Assembly (NCBI GenBank): GCA_023459495.1
Contig: JAEWTL010000090.1
Span: forward strand, 1 to 64,000
From: Bacillota bacterium
GTDB taxonomy: Bacteria; Bacillota; Clostridia; Christensenellales; SZUA-584
Length of the DNA stretch: 64,000 nt
Direction: 5' to 3'
Shown here piece after piece: positions 7,949-15,913 of the stretch (its first letter is position 1; each line of letters opens with the position of its first letter). The notes under the pieces are model-generated. The model did no database searches and was not told the DNA's origin. It saw nothing but the letters and a program-made list of their open reading frames with translations. Made by a program: the position numbers and the translations under genes.

Positions 7949-10267
7949 CTACGAAATATGCTGCAGCCCCAGAATATGATACCGCATCTGCGTATAATCG
8001 GTTATCGCAGTGGATCCATCACCATTTACATCGCCTGCAAGTAGATAAGCGCCTTCAAGCGGTTGCAGATTCAGCAAGCCATACCGCAGGCGTGTATAAT
8101 CGGTTATCGCGATGACACCGTCCCCGTTCACATCGCCCTTTACCACCAACGTCAGCCTGTCGGTCTCTACGCTGTCCGTCAGCAGCACGACATACATGCC
8201 GGTTGCTACAATGCCTTCCGTAACCGGTGTCCCGTCCGCTTTGTATACGCGCAGATTCGCCGCGTCGTTGCTGAGGTTCGCCAAGAGTTGCGCAACGGTC
8301 GTATTCTCTGATACGCCCTTGATATACGTGGTGGTGATGGTATATTTCGTAGACGTGATGCCGTTCGATTTCACCGTTACGGCGCATGTCGCCGTATAGC
8401 CACCCTCCGCCGTTGTGACCGTGATGTTCGCTGTGCCTTCGGCCTGTCCCGTTACCACACCATTGTTCACAGTGGCCACAGCCGTGTTGTCGGACGCCCA
8501 GGACACCGCCCTGTTCACCGCGGTGGAAGGCGCGACCGCGGGCGTAAGCGTCAGCGTCCCGCCGGGTGTGAGCGTCGGGGCCGTCATATCCAGTGAGACG
8601 CCAGTCACATGCTTTTGCACCATAGGCGAGTCAAGGGTGATATAGCTGGCGTACACATACGCCACCCCACCCAGATAGCTGATCTGGTGCCAGCTCGATG
8701 TATAGAAATCATCCGTTACCTCCACGCGCGCACCATCCGGCAGTACGCCAAGGATGGTAGACGAGGTATTGGCTGAAGCCCGCACGTTGAGCGGGGTATC
8801 GGTTACCACAGTCGCGTTGGAGTAATCATACCACGCGACATCCGTCAGCGTGGGCTTGGTAAAGCTCATCGTAGTCAGCACCGTGTTGGGGTAATAGAAC
8901 CCAAGGATTGTGCCATAGGTCTGGCCGCCGCCGCCCTCTGATACCGGCTTTGCGCGCTGCTGTGCCCCACGCTGAGACAGACCCAGACCATGTCCGAAAC
9001 GACGCATCGAGAGGTTGAATGCGACCACCACGTCGCCGACACCGTAAACTGGCTCCACAACGTAGATGCCGAGGCTGGCGCTGAAGAACGCCGTACCGCC
9101 TTCTGAACTGCAAAGGTTGCGCATATCGAATGTGACATCGGTCACGGCGGCCGGTGTGCCTCCCACCGATACGGTGTAATCACCGGTGGCCATTATCTTG
9201 TCCACGCACTCATTGACGCCATTCCACGGCATGAGACTGTGGTCCTGCCCGCTGGATGTATCATAGGTGTTTGTGGAAAGGTCCGTCACACCCGTAATCG
9301 TAAAATCGTTTGCACTGGTTACGCCATAGGCCGAAAGCTGTCCGCTGGCGTATATCGCCTGACGCATAACGGCGAGCGCTTTATCCGTATCGATGGTACC
9401 GCTTACATTGGTTGATGAGGTAACGGGGTGATCCGCGTCGATAGCGACCGGCAGCGTGATCGTCTCATAACGGCTGGAAGGGTTGGCAATGTCGTATGGG
9501 TCGTAGTCAATCCGGTAATAGGTCCAGTCCTTGCTTGTGGGACCCCAGCGATGGTACGGCAGTTCTGTCCACCCGCCATTGGACGCGGAGTAGTAGCAGT
9601 CGATAATGGTGCTGCCCGACATGAGGACTTGTCCTGCCGTGGCGTTCACAGCCGCGATCGCGTTCGTGGCGGATGAGTCGTAGCCCTTGTACACCTGGTC
9701 ATTGGACGAGGTGTCAGTGAGATCGTAAGCGCCGGAGCCACCCATGCGCTTCACCGCATAGTTGCGCGCGGCAACCGCCTGAGACTTGAGTGCCTCCAGA
9801 TACCATGAGTCGCTCATCTCATACGGCACAACGCCGTAAAGATAATCTTCCAGATCAATGTTGTTAACCGCCACCAAGTTCCCGCTGCTGATCGAAAAAG
9901 TGATGCCGCCCAGATAATGCTGATAGCCGTACAGCGAATTGTTGAGGTACAGGGTGTTTTCCCGACCGGAGGAAGCGGTATGCTCCACCAGCGTAATCGA
10001 ACTGCCCGAAGCGACGAGAGTGCTGCCCCAATATAGGCTGACATTGCTTCCAGCCACTTTGACGGTATAGGTCTGATGTTCCAGCACCGTATCCCCTACG
10101 GTGTAGTTGCCATCTACATGGAAGGAGAATGAAGTGACGCTGCCGATCGACAACTTGACGCGTACAATGCTGCTTTGTGCCGCCGCTTCGGCGTCCGAAG
10201 GCAAGGCTGTGATCATGGTCACAACCATACAGATGCTGAGTATAAATGCTAAAACCCTTCGCCGCAT
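7949..10267 (-). CDS. Secreted SpoIID/LytB-domain protein with SH3, Big2 and dockerin
   Basis: SpoIID-type domains act on the glycan strands of peptidoglycan or enhance amidases. The 772-residue protein has a signal peptide (1-30) and a SpoIID/LytB region (about 120-480). That region contains YLYGVVPYEM, AVAARNYA and GHGLGLSQRGAQ, all family hallmarks. A bacterial SH3 domain (LNVRASANTSS), Big2, the shared spacer module and two C-terminal dockerin repeats (GDVNGDGVIAITDY, GDVNGDGSTAITDY) follow. The start at 10267 precedes a clear signal peptide; a longer reading frame to 10333 lacks support. It is the first gene of the minus-strand cell-wall set. It is probably not a sporulation protein, because vegetative clostridial wall proteins often use this domain. 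Confidence 0.85.
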   Translation of the reverse strand: MRRRVLAFILSICMVVTMITALPSDAEAAAQSSIVRVKLSIGSVTSFSFHVDGNYTVGDTVLEHQTYTVKVAGSNVSLYWGSTLVASGSSITLVEHTASSGRENTLYLNNSLYGYQHYLGGITFSISSGNLVAVNNIDLEDYLYGVVPYEMSDSWYLEALKSQAVAARNYAVKRMGGSGAYDLTDTSSNDQVYKGYDSSATNAIAAVNATAGQVLMSGSTIIDCYYSASNGGWTELPYHRWGPTSKDWTYYRIDYDPYDIANPSSRYETITLPVAIDADHPVTSSTNVSGTIDTDKALAVMRQAIYASGQLSAYGVTSANDFTITGVTDLSTNTYDTSSGQDHSLMPWNGVNECVDKIMATGDYTVSVGGTPAAVTDVTFDMRNLCSSEGGTAFFSASLGIYVVEPVYGVGDVVVAFNLSMRRFGHGLGLSQRGAQQRAKPVSEGGGGQTYGTILGFYYPNTVLTTMSFTKPTLTDVAWYDYSNATVVTDTPLNVRASANTSSTILGVLPDGARVEVTDDFYTSSWHQISYLGGVAYVYASYITLDSPMVQKHVTGVSLDMTAPTLTPGGTLTLTPAVAPSTAVNRAVSWASDNTAVATVNNGVVTGQAEGTANITVTTAEGGYTATCAVTVKSNGITSTKYTITTTYIKGVSENTTVAQLLANLSNDAANLRVYKADGTPVTEGIVATGMYVVLLTDSVETDRLTLVVKGDVNGDGVIAITDYTRLRYGLLNLQPLEGAYLLAGDVNGDGSTAITDYTQMRYHILGLQHIS

Positions 10268-10317
10268 GCTTTTCTCCCGTCCGGGAACTGCCGGTTTGAT
10301 ATTTGTAATAAACACGC

Positions 10318-10339
10318 AATATAATTGTAACAATTACAA
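10318..10339 (-). promoter_or_regulatory. Putative promoter/operator of the cell-wall set
   Basis: TTGTAA (10325-10330) and TTACAA (10334-10339) form an inverted repeat with a 3-bp centre. It lies directly upstream of a possible minus-strand -10 element TATATT (10318-10323). No good -35 is visible at 17 bp, so the repeat may be an activator site. The surrounding 10268-10417 stretch is AT-rich and holds no gene. Confidence 0.35.
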
Positions 10340-10417
10340 CAATACTTATACCATATATCCCACCATATGTACAGTTTAAAACGCAAAAAAGGAAAAAACA
10401 AATTATTTCTTTTTAGG

Positions 10418-10446
10418 TTGCTTTCTTAAAATCATCGGAATATAAT
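10418..10446 (+). promoter_or_regulatory. Promoter of the arsenic operon
   Basis: A -35 TTGCTT (10418-10423) and a consensus -10 TATAAT (10441-10446) are separated by exactly 17 bp. The start would fall near 10453, inside the operator that follows. Confidence 0.75.
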
Positions 10447-10450
10447 AGCA

Positions 10451-10487
10451 TATAGACAGTTATCTATATCATAGATGCTTGTCTATA
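10451..10487 (+). promoter_or_regulatory. ArsR operator (nested inverted repeat)
   Basis: Outer arms TATAGACA (10451-10458) and TGTCTATA (10480-10487) enclose inner arms ATCTAT (10462-10467) and ATAGAT (10471-10476). Over the 17-bp half-site 14 positions are symmetric. The site lies just downstream of the -10 element and 25 bp before the arsR start codon, the usual place for autorepression by ArsR/SmtB proteins that release DNA on binding As(III). Confidence 0.75.
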
Positions 10488-10511
10488 TATTCTCTCCAAA
10501 GGAGGACGGCT

Positions 10512-10838
10512 ATGACACATGGATATGCGGAATACATACCGGTTTTAAAAGCCCTTGCAGATGAAACACGGCTGAAGATCATCGACATGCTCAGCTGCGG
10601 CGAGCTCTGTGCATGCAAAATACTCGAGCAGTTTTCCATCACACAGCCCACGCTTTCTTATCATATGAAAATACTTACCGAATGCGGTATCGTGCTGGCC
10701 CGCCGGGATGGCGCCTGGATGCATTACAGCCTCTGCAGGGAGCGTGCCGACGAGTTGACAGAATACCTTGAAATGCTGATGTCTCCCAAGCCCGACTGTA
10801 TCTGCACGAAAGGGGGCTGCTGCGATGGAAAAGAATAG
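10512..10838 (+). CDS. arsR: ArsR family arsenite-responsive repressor
   Basis: A 108-residue winged-helix ArsR/SmtB protein. It starts with LKALADETRLKIIDML, followed by the metal-sensing motif ELCACKI (the ELCVC-type Cys pair of arsenite sensors in helix 3) and the recognition region ITQPTLSYHMKIL. The C terminus carries a further Cys cluster (CIC and GGCC). The start at 10512 follows a strong AAAGGAGG; the reading frame could begin at 10479 but that lies inside the operator. It overlaps acr3 by 14 bp, so the two are translationally coupled. It should repress the operon at the palindrome 10451-10487. Confidence 0.93.
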   Translation: MTHGYAEYIPVLKALADETRLKIIDMLSCGELCACKILEQFSITQPTLSYHMKILTECGIVLARRDGAWMHYSLCRERADELTEYLEMLMSPKPDCICTKGGCCDGKE

Positions 10839-11940
10839 CGGCATCGGTTTTTTTGAGAAGTACCTCTCGTTATGGGTGCTGCTCTGTATGGCCGCGGGTA
10901 TCGCTGTCGGCCTCTGGTTACCCGGTGTGCGCGACTTTCTGGGACAGTTCGAATATTATAACGTATCCATCCCTGTCGCCGTGCTCATCTGGCTCATGAT
11001 TTATCCCATGATGCTCAAGGTGGACTTCGCCGGGATCAAAAATGTGGGGCGCAATCCCAAAGGCCTTATCATTACATGGACCACAAACTGGCTGGTCAAA
11101 CCGTTCACGATGTTCGGATTGGCTTATCTGTTTTTCTTCATTATATTTAAGGCATTGATTCCTGCCGAAACCGCGAAGGATTATCTCGCCGGCGCAATTC
11201 TGTTGGGCGCCGCGCCATGCACCGCAATGGTGTTCGTATGGAGCCACCTCACAAAAGGCAACCCCGCCCACACACTCGTACAGGTGGCCACCAATGACCT
11301 TATCATCCTGCCCGCCTTTGCACCCATCGTGGGGCTGCTGTTCCTGTGGGGTGGTATCGAGACGCAGGGCAGCGTGCAGGTACCATGGGCGACGCTGTTT
11401 CTTTCCGTCGCGCTGTTCGTCGTCATTCCGCTGGGAGCCGGATGGCTCACGCGCAGCATCATCACCCGCAAAAAGGGCAAAGAGTATCTGGAGCAGAAGT
11501 TCATCCCAAAGTTCAACAACGTTACGGTCATCGGACTGCTGCTGACGCTCGTGATCATATTTTCGTTCCAGGGTGAAACGATCGTATCGGAACCGGTGGA
11601 TATCCTGCTAATCGCGGTGCCGCTTATCATTCAGACGTTCCTGATCTTTTTCATCGCGTACCTTTGGAGCAGGGCATGGAAGCTGCCGCACAACATCGCT
11701 TCCCCCGCAGCGATGATCGGTGCGAGTAACTTTTTCGAGCTTGCGGTGGCGGTAGCCATATCGGTGTTCGGGCTCAAGTCGCCCGTGGCGCTCGCTACAA
11801 TTGTGGGCGTGCTCGTGGAAGTACCCGTGATGCTGACTTTGGTACGCATCGCGAATAAAACGGCACACTGGTTCCAACAAATTGAGAAACAGCCTGACAA
11901 TGAGGCTGCCCAGGAGGATTTAACCCATGGTGGTATTTGA
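10825..11940 (+). CDS. acr3: Arsenite efflux permease, ACR3 family
   Basis: ACR3 carriers pump As(III) out of the cell by proton exchange. The 371-residue protein has about ten membrane segments and the family signature GAAPCTAMVFVWS with the essential Cys in the fourth segment (residues about 129-141). It also has the GASNFFELAVAVAIS stretch in the ninth segment. Length is typical. GGGGGC lies just upstream of the start inside arsR, and the gene overlaps both arsR and the next permease gene by 14 bp. This tight coupling suggests that the products are needed in fixed ratio. Confidence 0.95.
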   Translation: MEKNSGIGFFEKYLSLWVLLCMAAGIAVGLWLPGVRDFLGQFEYYNVSIPVAVLIWLMIYPMMLKVDFAGIKNVGRNPKGLIITWTTNWLVKPFTMFGLAYLFFFIIFKALIPAETAKDYLAGAILLGAAPCTAMVFVWSHLTKGNPAHTLVQVATNDLIILPAFAPIVGLLFLWGGIETQGSVQVPWATLFLSVALFVVIPLGAGWLTRSIITRKKGKEYLEQKFIPKFNNVTVIGLLLTLVIIFSFQGETIVSEPVDILLIAVPLIIQTFLIFFIAYLWSRAWKLPHNIASPAAMIGASNFFELAVAVAISVFGLKSPVALATIVGVLVEVPVMLTLVRIANKTAHWFQQIEKQPDNEAAQEDLTHGGI

Positions 11941-12931
11941 ATGGCTGAACGACCAACTGCTTAAAATGCAGTGGCTCAGCGATATATTTCGGTGGTTGGT
12001 AGGCGATGTATTCGGCCTTAACGTGCAGGAGCGTGTGGGCGGCAGCATCCACTTTTTCCTGTATGACACAGTCAAGATATTCATCCTGCTGTCCGTATTG
12101 ATATTCATCATATCGTATGTGCAGAGCCACTTTCCGCCCGAACGTACGAAAAAGATATTGGGCCGCTTCCACGGCGTCGGTGCAAATGTTTTAGGTGCGC
12201 TGCTCGGCACGGTCACGCCTTTCTGCTCGTGCTCGTCGATTCCGCTGTTCATCGGCTTTACGAGCGCCGGGCTGCCTATTGGCGTCACATTCTCGTTCCT
12301 CATTTCCTCGCCGCTTGTTGACCTCGCCTCGCTGCTGCTGCTTGCGAGCATATTCAATTGGAAGGTCGCGATCGCATATGTTGTCGTCGGAGTTATACTG
12401 GCTGTGGTGGGTGGTTCGCTGATCAGCGCTTTCAAACTGGAGAAATATGTAGAGCCGTTTGTGTTTCAGAATCAAATGGCCGAGATCGACGCGCCCGAGA
12501 TGACGCGCAAGGATCGGCTTGTCTTCGCGAAGGATCAGGTACTCGCCATCATCCGCAAGGTGTGGCTGTACATCCTCATCGGGGTTGCCATTGGCGCGGC
12601 TATACACAACTGGATTCCGGAGGACATCATCGCAGCGGTTTTAGGGCAGCAGAACGCGTTTTCCGTATTTATCGCCACCGGCGTAGGCGTCCCCATGTAC
12701 GCAGACATCTTTGGCACGCTGCCCATCGCCGAGGCGCTCGTCGGCAAGGGCGTTGGCATCGGCACGGTGCTGTCGTTCATGATGGCGGTAACGGCATTGT
12801 CTCTGCCGTCGATGATCATGCTGAAAAAAGTGGTCAAAACGAAGCTTCTGCTGATCTTCGCGGGCATCGTGGTGGCTGGTATCCTGATTATCGGCTATGC
12901 ATTCAACGCGCTGGGGCCCCTGTTGGTGTAA
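11927..12931 (+). CDS. arsP: ArsP/UPF0718-type permease
   Basis: A 334-residue membrane protein with about eight hydrophobic segments and the hallmark TPFCSCSSIPLFIGF (about residues 98-112) of the UPF0718/DUF318 permease family. Members named ArsP export trivalent organoarsenicals such as methylarsenite. A second family region, GVGVPMYADIFGTLPIAEAL, lies in the C-terminal half. The gene begins behind CAGGAGG within acr3 and sits between acr3 and arsC. Its place in the operon supports an arsenic role, but some UPF0718 proteins have other unknown substrates, so the organoarsenical assignment is an inference. Confidence 0.8.
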   Translation: MVVFEWLNDQLLKMQWLSDIFRWLVGDVFGLNVQERVGGSIHFFLYDTVKIFILLSVLIFIISYVQSHFPPERTKKILGRFHGVGANVLGALLGTVTPFCSCSSIPLFIGFTSAGLPIGVTFSFLISSPLVDLASLLLLASIFNWKVAIAYVVVGVILAVVGGSLISAFKLEKYVEPFVFQNQMAEIDAPEMTRKDRLVFAKDQVLAIIRKVWLYILIGVAIGAAIHNWIPEDIIAAVLGQQNAFSVFIATGVGVPMYADIFGTLPIAEALVGKGVGIGTVLSFMMAVTALSLPSMIMLKKVVKTKLLLIFAGIVVAGILIIGYAFNALGPLLV

Positions 12932-12976
12932 GCTTTATACCAGCATCGAGACTTAGGATAAACAAGGAGGCAATTT

Positions 12977-13390
12977 ATGAGCATACCCAAGGTCGCATTC
13001 ATTTGCGTACACAACTCGTGCCGTTCCCAGATGGCCGAGGCGATATCGAAACTGCTGGCTTCAGATACATATGAAGCATATTCCGCGGGCACGGAGACCA
13101 AGCCTCACATCAATCCGGACGCCGTAGCCCTCATCAAAGAACGCTACGGCGTGGATATGGAGCAAACGCAATATTCCAAGCTGATCTCGGAGCTTCCGCC
13201 CTTGGATGTGGTCATCACCATGGGCTGCAACGTATCCTGTCCGTACCTGCCCAGCCGCTACCGTGAGGACTGGGGGCTGGATGACCCCACCGGTCAGGGC
13301 AGGAAGGCTTTTGAACGCACGGCGGACATCATCGAGCGCAAAGTGCTGGAATTGAAACTAAAAATCAACGATATACTGAAGGAGAAATAA
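12977..13390 (+). CDS. arsC: Arsenate reductase, thioredoxin-coupled (LMW phosphatase fold)
   Basis: ArsC reduces arsenate to arsenite in the cytoplasm, making the substrate for ACR3. The 137-residue protein begins with the P-loop CVHNSCRSQMAE, containing the CX5R-type nucleophile Cys10. It has the redox pair of the Staphylococcus/Bacillus type in MGCNVSCPYLPSR (two Cys seven residues apart), which passes the disulfide to thioredoxin. The W-G-L-D-D-P motif is also present. A strong AAGGAGG lies upstream of the start. A thioredoxin-like protein two genes later might be the dedicated reductant. Confidence 0.94.
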   Translation: MSIPKVAFICVHNSCRSQMAEAISKLLASDTYEAYSAGTETKPHINPDAVALIKERYGVDMEQTQYSKLISELPPLDVVITMGCNVSCPYLPSRYREDWGLDDPTGQGRKAFERTADIIERKVLELKLKINDILKEK

Positions 13391-13392
13391 CG

Positions 13393-13671
13393 ATGGCAAA
13401 AGCATGGTATCCGATGATCAACTATGAGAACTGCATCGAATGCGGCGTGTGTGTGGATATGTGTTCCCACGGTGTGTACGACAAGGTGAAAAGCCCGCGG
13501 CCTGTAGTGATATACCCGGATGGCTGCGTGCAAGGCTGCAAGGGTTGCGGCAGCCAGTGTCCTGCCGACGCGATTGAATACTTCGGCGACACCGAGGGGT
13601 CTGCCGTTGGCGGATGCGGTTGTGGCTGCGGGTGTGACGAAAACGACAGTCGCTGCGATTGCGGCAATTGA
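13393..13671 (+). CDS. Small 4Fe-4S ferredoxin with Cys-rich tail
   Basis: A 92-residue protein with two ferredoxin-like Cys clusters, CIECGVCVDMC (residues about 14-24) and CVQGCKGCGSQCP. It then has a C-terminal tail with alternating Gly and Cys plus CDCGN. The clusters point to electron transfer. The extra Cys tail, absent from ordinary ferredoxins, could bind As(III) or another metal. It starts two bases after the arsC stop, with GAAGGAG upstream. Function in the arsenic operon is not established from sequence. Confidence 0.75.
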   Translation: MAKAWYPMINYENCIECGVCVDMCSHGVYDKVKSPRPVVIYPDGCVQGCKGCGSQCPADAIEYFGDTEGSAVGGCGCGCGCDENDSRCDCGN

Positions 13672-13688
13672 AGAAAGGAGATAATTCG

Positions 13689-13928
13689 ATGGAGATTAAG
13701 ATTTTGGGTTCCGGATGCGCGACATGCCACAAACTGCACGAGTCGGTCAAGCAGGCTGTAAAGGAGCTCGGCGTGGACGCGCAGGTTCTATACATTACAG
13801 ACATGGCGGAGATCATTAAGGCGGGCATCATGCATACGCCTGGCCTGATAATGAACGGCAAAGTGAAGGCAATGGGCCGTGTGCCCTCCGTCAAAGAGCT
13901 TAAAGGCATGATCTCGGACGAGATGTAA
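13689..13928 (+). CDS. Small thioredoxin-fold redox protein
   Basis: A 79-residue protein of the MTH895-like, thioredoxin-fold 'redox-active disulfide' family. It has a CATC active site (GSGCATCHKL, residues 7-16) and the conserved HTPGLIMNGKV with the cis-proline. It probably cycles thiols in the cytoplasm, perhaps reducing ArsC or loading arsenite onto the exporter. The start at 13689 has AGAAAGGAG upstream; a start at 13659 would overlap the ferredoxin gene and lacks a ribosome site. Confidence 0.85.
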   Translation: MEIKILGSGCATCHKLHESVKQAVKELGVDAQVLYITDMAEIIKAGIMHTPGLIMNGKVKAMGRVPSVKELKGMISDEM

Positions 13929-13951
13929 GTTCTCTCATTGAGGAGGCATTG

Positions 13952-14392
13952 ATGCAAACATTAATAATCGAATGGCGGCATTTCGATACAGAAGGAGAAA
14001 CCTGTGAGCGCTGCTATGATACTGGCGAGAACCTCGCGAGTGAAATCAAAAGGCTGAAACGGGCTTTGGAGCCCAAAGGTGTTGAGATTACGCTGACCGA
14101 AACCCTGCTGGATGGAGGGCAGATACCGCAATCCAACACGATCCTGTTCAATGGAGCCCCGATTGAAGATCTGCTCGGAATCAAGGTGTCGGAAAACTAT
14201 TGCGCCTCCTGTACTTCCCTCACCGGGAAGGATACCTTTTGCCGGACGATCTTTTTTGAGGGCAATGAATATGAGGACATTCCGGCAAAGGCGATTCGTC
14301 AGGCAGCTTACAAGGTGCTGGGACTGGAATTGCCGGGGCCGGAATCATCGGAAAAGCGCGGATGCTGTTGCGGCGGCAATTGCAGTTGCTGA
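13952..14392 (+). CDS. DUF2703 protein with Cys-rich C terminus
   Basis: The 146-residue product matches what I know of the DUF2703 family, which is often found beside arsenic genes. It opens with LIIEWRHFDTEGETCERC, has an NYCASCTSL motif in the middle, and ends in CCCGGNCSC. At least eleven Cys suggest metal or metalloid binding. The start is the ATG at 13952, five bases after GAGGAGG; a TTG one codon earlier is possible. It is the last cistron of the arsenic operon and is followed by a terminator. The biochemical role is unknown. Confidence 0.75.
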   Translation: MQTLIIEWRHFDTEGETCERCYDTGENLASEIKRLKRALEPKGVEITLTETLLDGGQIPQSNTILFNGAPIEDLLGIKVSENYCASCTSLTGKDTFCRTIFFEGNEYEDIPAKAIRQAAYKVLGLELPGPESSEKRGCCCGGNCSC

Positions 14393-14424
14393 GAAATTAT
14401 AATAGAAGCCGAGATCCGGTTGTT

Positions 14425-14460
14425 CAACAGCCGCCCTTTGTTTACGGGCGGTTGTTTGAT
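14425..14460 (+). terminator. Terminator of the arsenic operon
   Basis: AACAGCCGCCC (14426-14436) pairs with GGGCGGTTGTT (14446-14456) around a 9-nt loop, and TGATTTC follows. It has a G-T pair and a short T-tract but is well placed after the last gene. Confidence 0.7.
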
Positions 14461-14547
14461 TTCAGGCGTATATATTCATGGTGCATAGCGTGCAGCAAAG
14501 GTGTATGATACGGATGACAGAATTTGATATGTTTTGCGGAGGTTGAG

Positions 14548-15447
14548 ATGGCCCGATATGCTTCTGAGGTTTATAAGAGTGCGGAAAGTGAAAAGCTGCT
14601 GAAAGCCCTGTATCAAAAGCATCTGGAAAAGATCAGCGTCCCTTATGCCGAGCTTACCATCGATACGCGATTCGGCGCAACACATATCGTCCGATACGGC
14701 TATCCGGATGGAATACCGGTGCTGGGGTTCCACGGAGGCAACAGCACGAATCCTTACAGTCTGCGCCCCTTTACCCAGTATGCAGACCTGAATGCGATCA
14801 ATTTTATCGTGCCGGATACGATCGGCAACATCGGTCTGAGTGCCGACCGAAGGTTGAGCCACCGATCACTGGATTACGGAAAATGGGCTGCCGACGTCTG
14901 CGACGCGCTGTCGCTGGACCGTATCGCCGTATTCGGCGGTTCTTACGGCGCCGGCATCGCATTGCGCTTCGCTGCCTTTGCGCCGCAGCGAATCACACGG
15001 ATGATGCTGATGGTCCCCTCAGGTATCGCCAACGCCTCTCCGATTCAAATGATGAGGATTGCCCTGCCCACAGTGGCCTTTATGATAAAGCCGGGCGACA
15101 ACCGGCATCTTGCCCGTGCGGTCCGTCCACTGATGCCGGTTTACGATGAGGAATTTCTGGAGATGACACGGGCCGCGGTGCTGCACACCCGTTTTGAGAT
15201 GGTGATGCCGAGAAACGCGACGGCAAAGGAACTGAACGCGCTCTCCGCACCGGTATACATCATTGCCGAAAAGCACGATCTGCTGTTTCCGGGAGAAAAA
15301 GTGATCGCGCGGGCAAAGCATATCTTCCTCAATCTTGCCGGGACCATGCTGCTTGAAACGGGCGGTCATGGCGCGTTCCTTCACGATCTGGGGAAAAGGC
15401 CGGACTTCTTTAATGTTATCAACAACTTCTTTATTGAGGCTCGGTAA
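14548..15447 (+). CDS. Alpha/beta hydrolase
   Basis: A 299-residue alpha/beta-hydrolase-fold protein. It shows the oxyanion-type HGGNS, the nucleophile elbow GGSYGAG (Ser), an acidic residue in AEKHDLLFPG, and a C-terminal His in GGHGAFLHD, giving a complete catalytic triad. There is no signal peptide, so it is likely cytoplasmic. The start at 14548 has GCGGAGG upstream. Substrate cannot be told: esterases, peptidases and C-C hydrolases share this layout. It is alone between the arsenic operon terminator and a broken gene. Confidence 0.8.
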   Translation: MARYASEVYKSAESEKLLKALYQKHLEKISVPYAELTIDTRFGATHIVRYGYPDGIPVLGFHGGNSTNPYSLRPFTQYADLNAINFIVPDTIGNIGLSADRRLSHRSLDYGKWAADVCDALSLDRIAVFGGSYGAGIALRFAAFAPQRITRMMLMVPSGIANASPIQMMRIALPTVAFMIKPGDNRHLARAVRPLMPVYDEEFLEMTRAAVLHTRFEMVMPRNATAKELNALSAPVYIIAEKHDLLFPGEKVIARAKHIFLNLAGTMLLETGGHGAFLHDLGKRPDFFNVINNFFIEAR

Positions 15448-15455
15448 ACGCTTAT

Positions 15456-15834
15456 TCCCCAGAAGCAGCCTTTTGCCTGTTTGCGGATTCTATCGGCGAT
15501 TCGATGATCGTAGAGTATTGGGATGGTGAGTTGATACGGTGCAACCCGAAGAGGATTATCAGATCTCGTCCAACTTCGTGGCATATGACGAGCTGAATAT
15601 CGGCGAAGGCTTCACCGAATCCGAGCGCTATGACGCGGTGCAGGCACGCATCGAACAGGGAGACGGAATGCTGCCAAAGATGATGCGGCAGCGCTGTTGG
15701 CTGAGATCGGTGCCCGCGACGGTGACACGGATAAGCTGCAGTGGTCTGTCGTATACGCCCTGACTCAACTGGACGGGCTTATATTTGCAAACCGCAATTC
15801 GGACAACATCATGGATTTTTCTCTGGTTAATTAG
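15456..15834 (+). pseudogene. Decayed linear-amide C-N hydrolase (choloylglycine hydrolase family) fragment
   Basis: Three reading frames joined end to end give a C-terminal piece of a choloylglycine hydrolase/penicillin acylase-type Ntn hydrolase. They are FADSIGDSMIVEYWDGEL (from about 15480), then YQISSNFVAYDELN and ESERYDAVQARIE (from about 15541), then DKLQWSVVYALTQLDG to the stop at 15832. The strand changes frame near 15540 and again near 15680, and the N-terminal half with the catalytic Cys is missing. The last block (LQWSVVY plus the NRNSDN/F ending) is what I recognise as the family C terminus. It is certainly not functional as read, and bile-salt activity should not be inferred. 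Confidence 0.65.
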
Positions 15835-15848
15835 TAGCATAGCCCAAT

Positions 15849-15885
15849 TAAAAACACTCCCGGCGATTTACCGCAGGGAGTGTTT
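15849..15885 (-). terminator. Terminator of the zinc-ribbon protein gene
   Basis: AAACACTCCC (15852-15861) pairs with GGGAGTGTTT (15876-15885). On the minus strand the stem is followed by a T run. It may also weakly stop plus-strand transcripts from the pseudogene side. Confidence 0.8.
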
Positions 15886-15913
15886 CTCTATATCAGTTGG
15901 TCCAGTTACCTTA

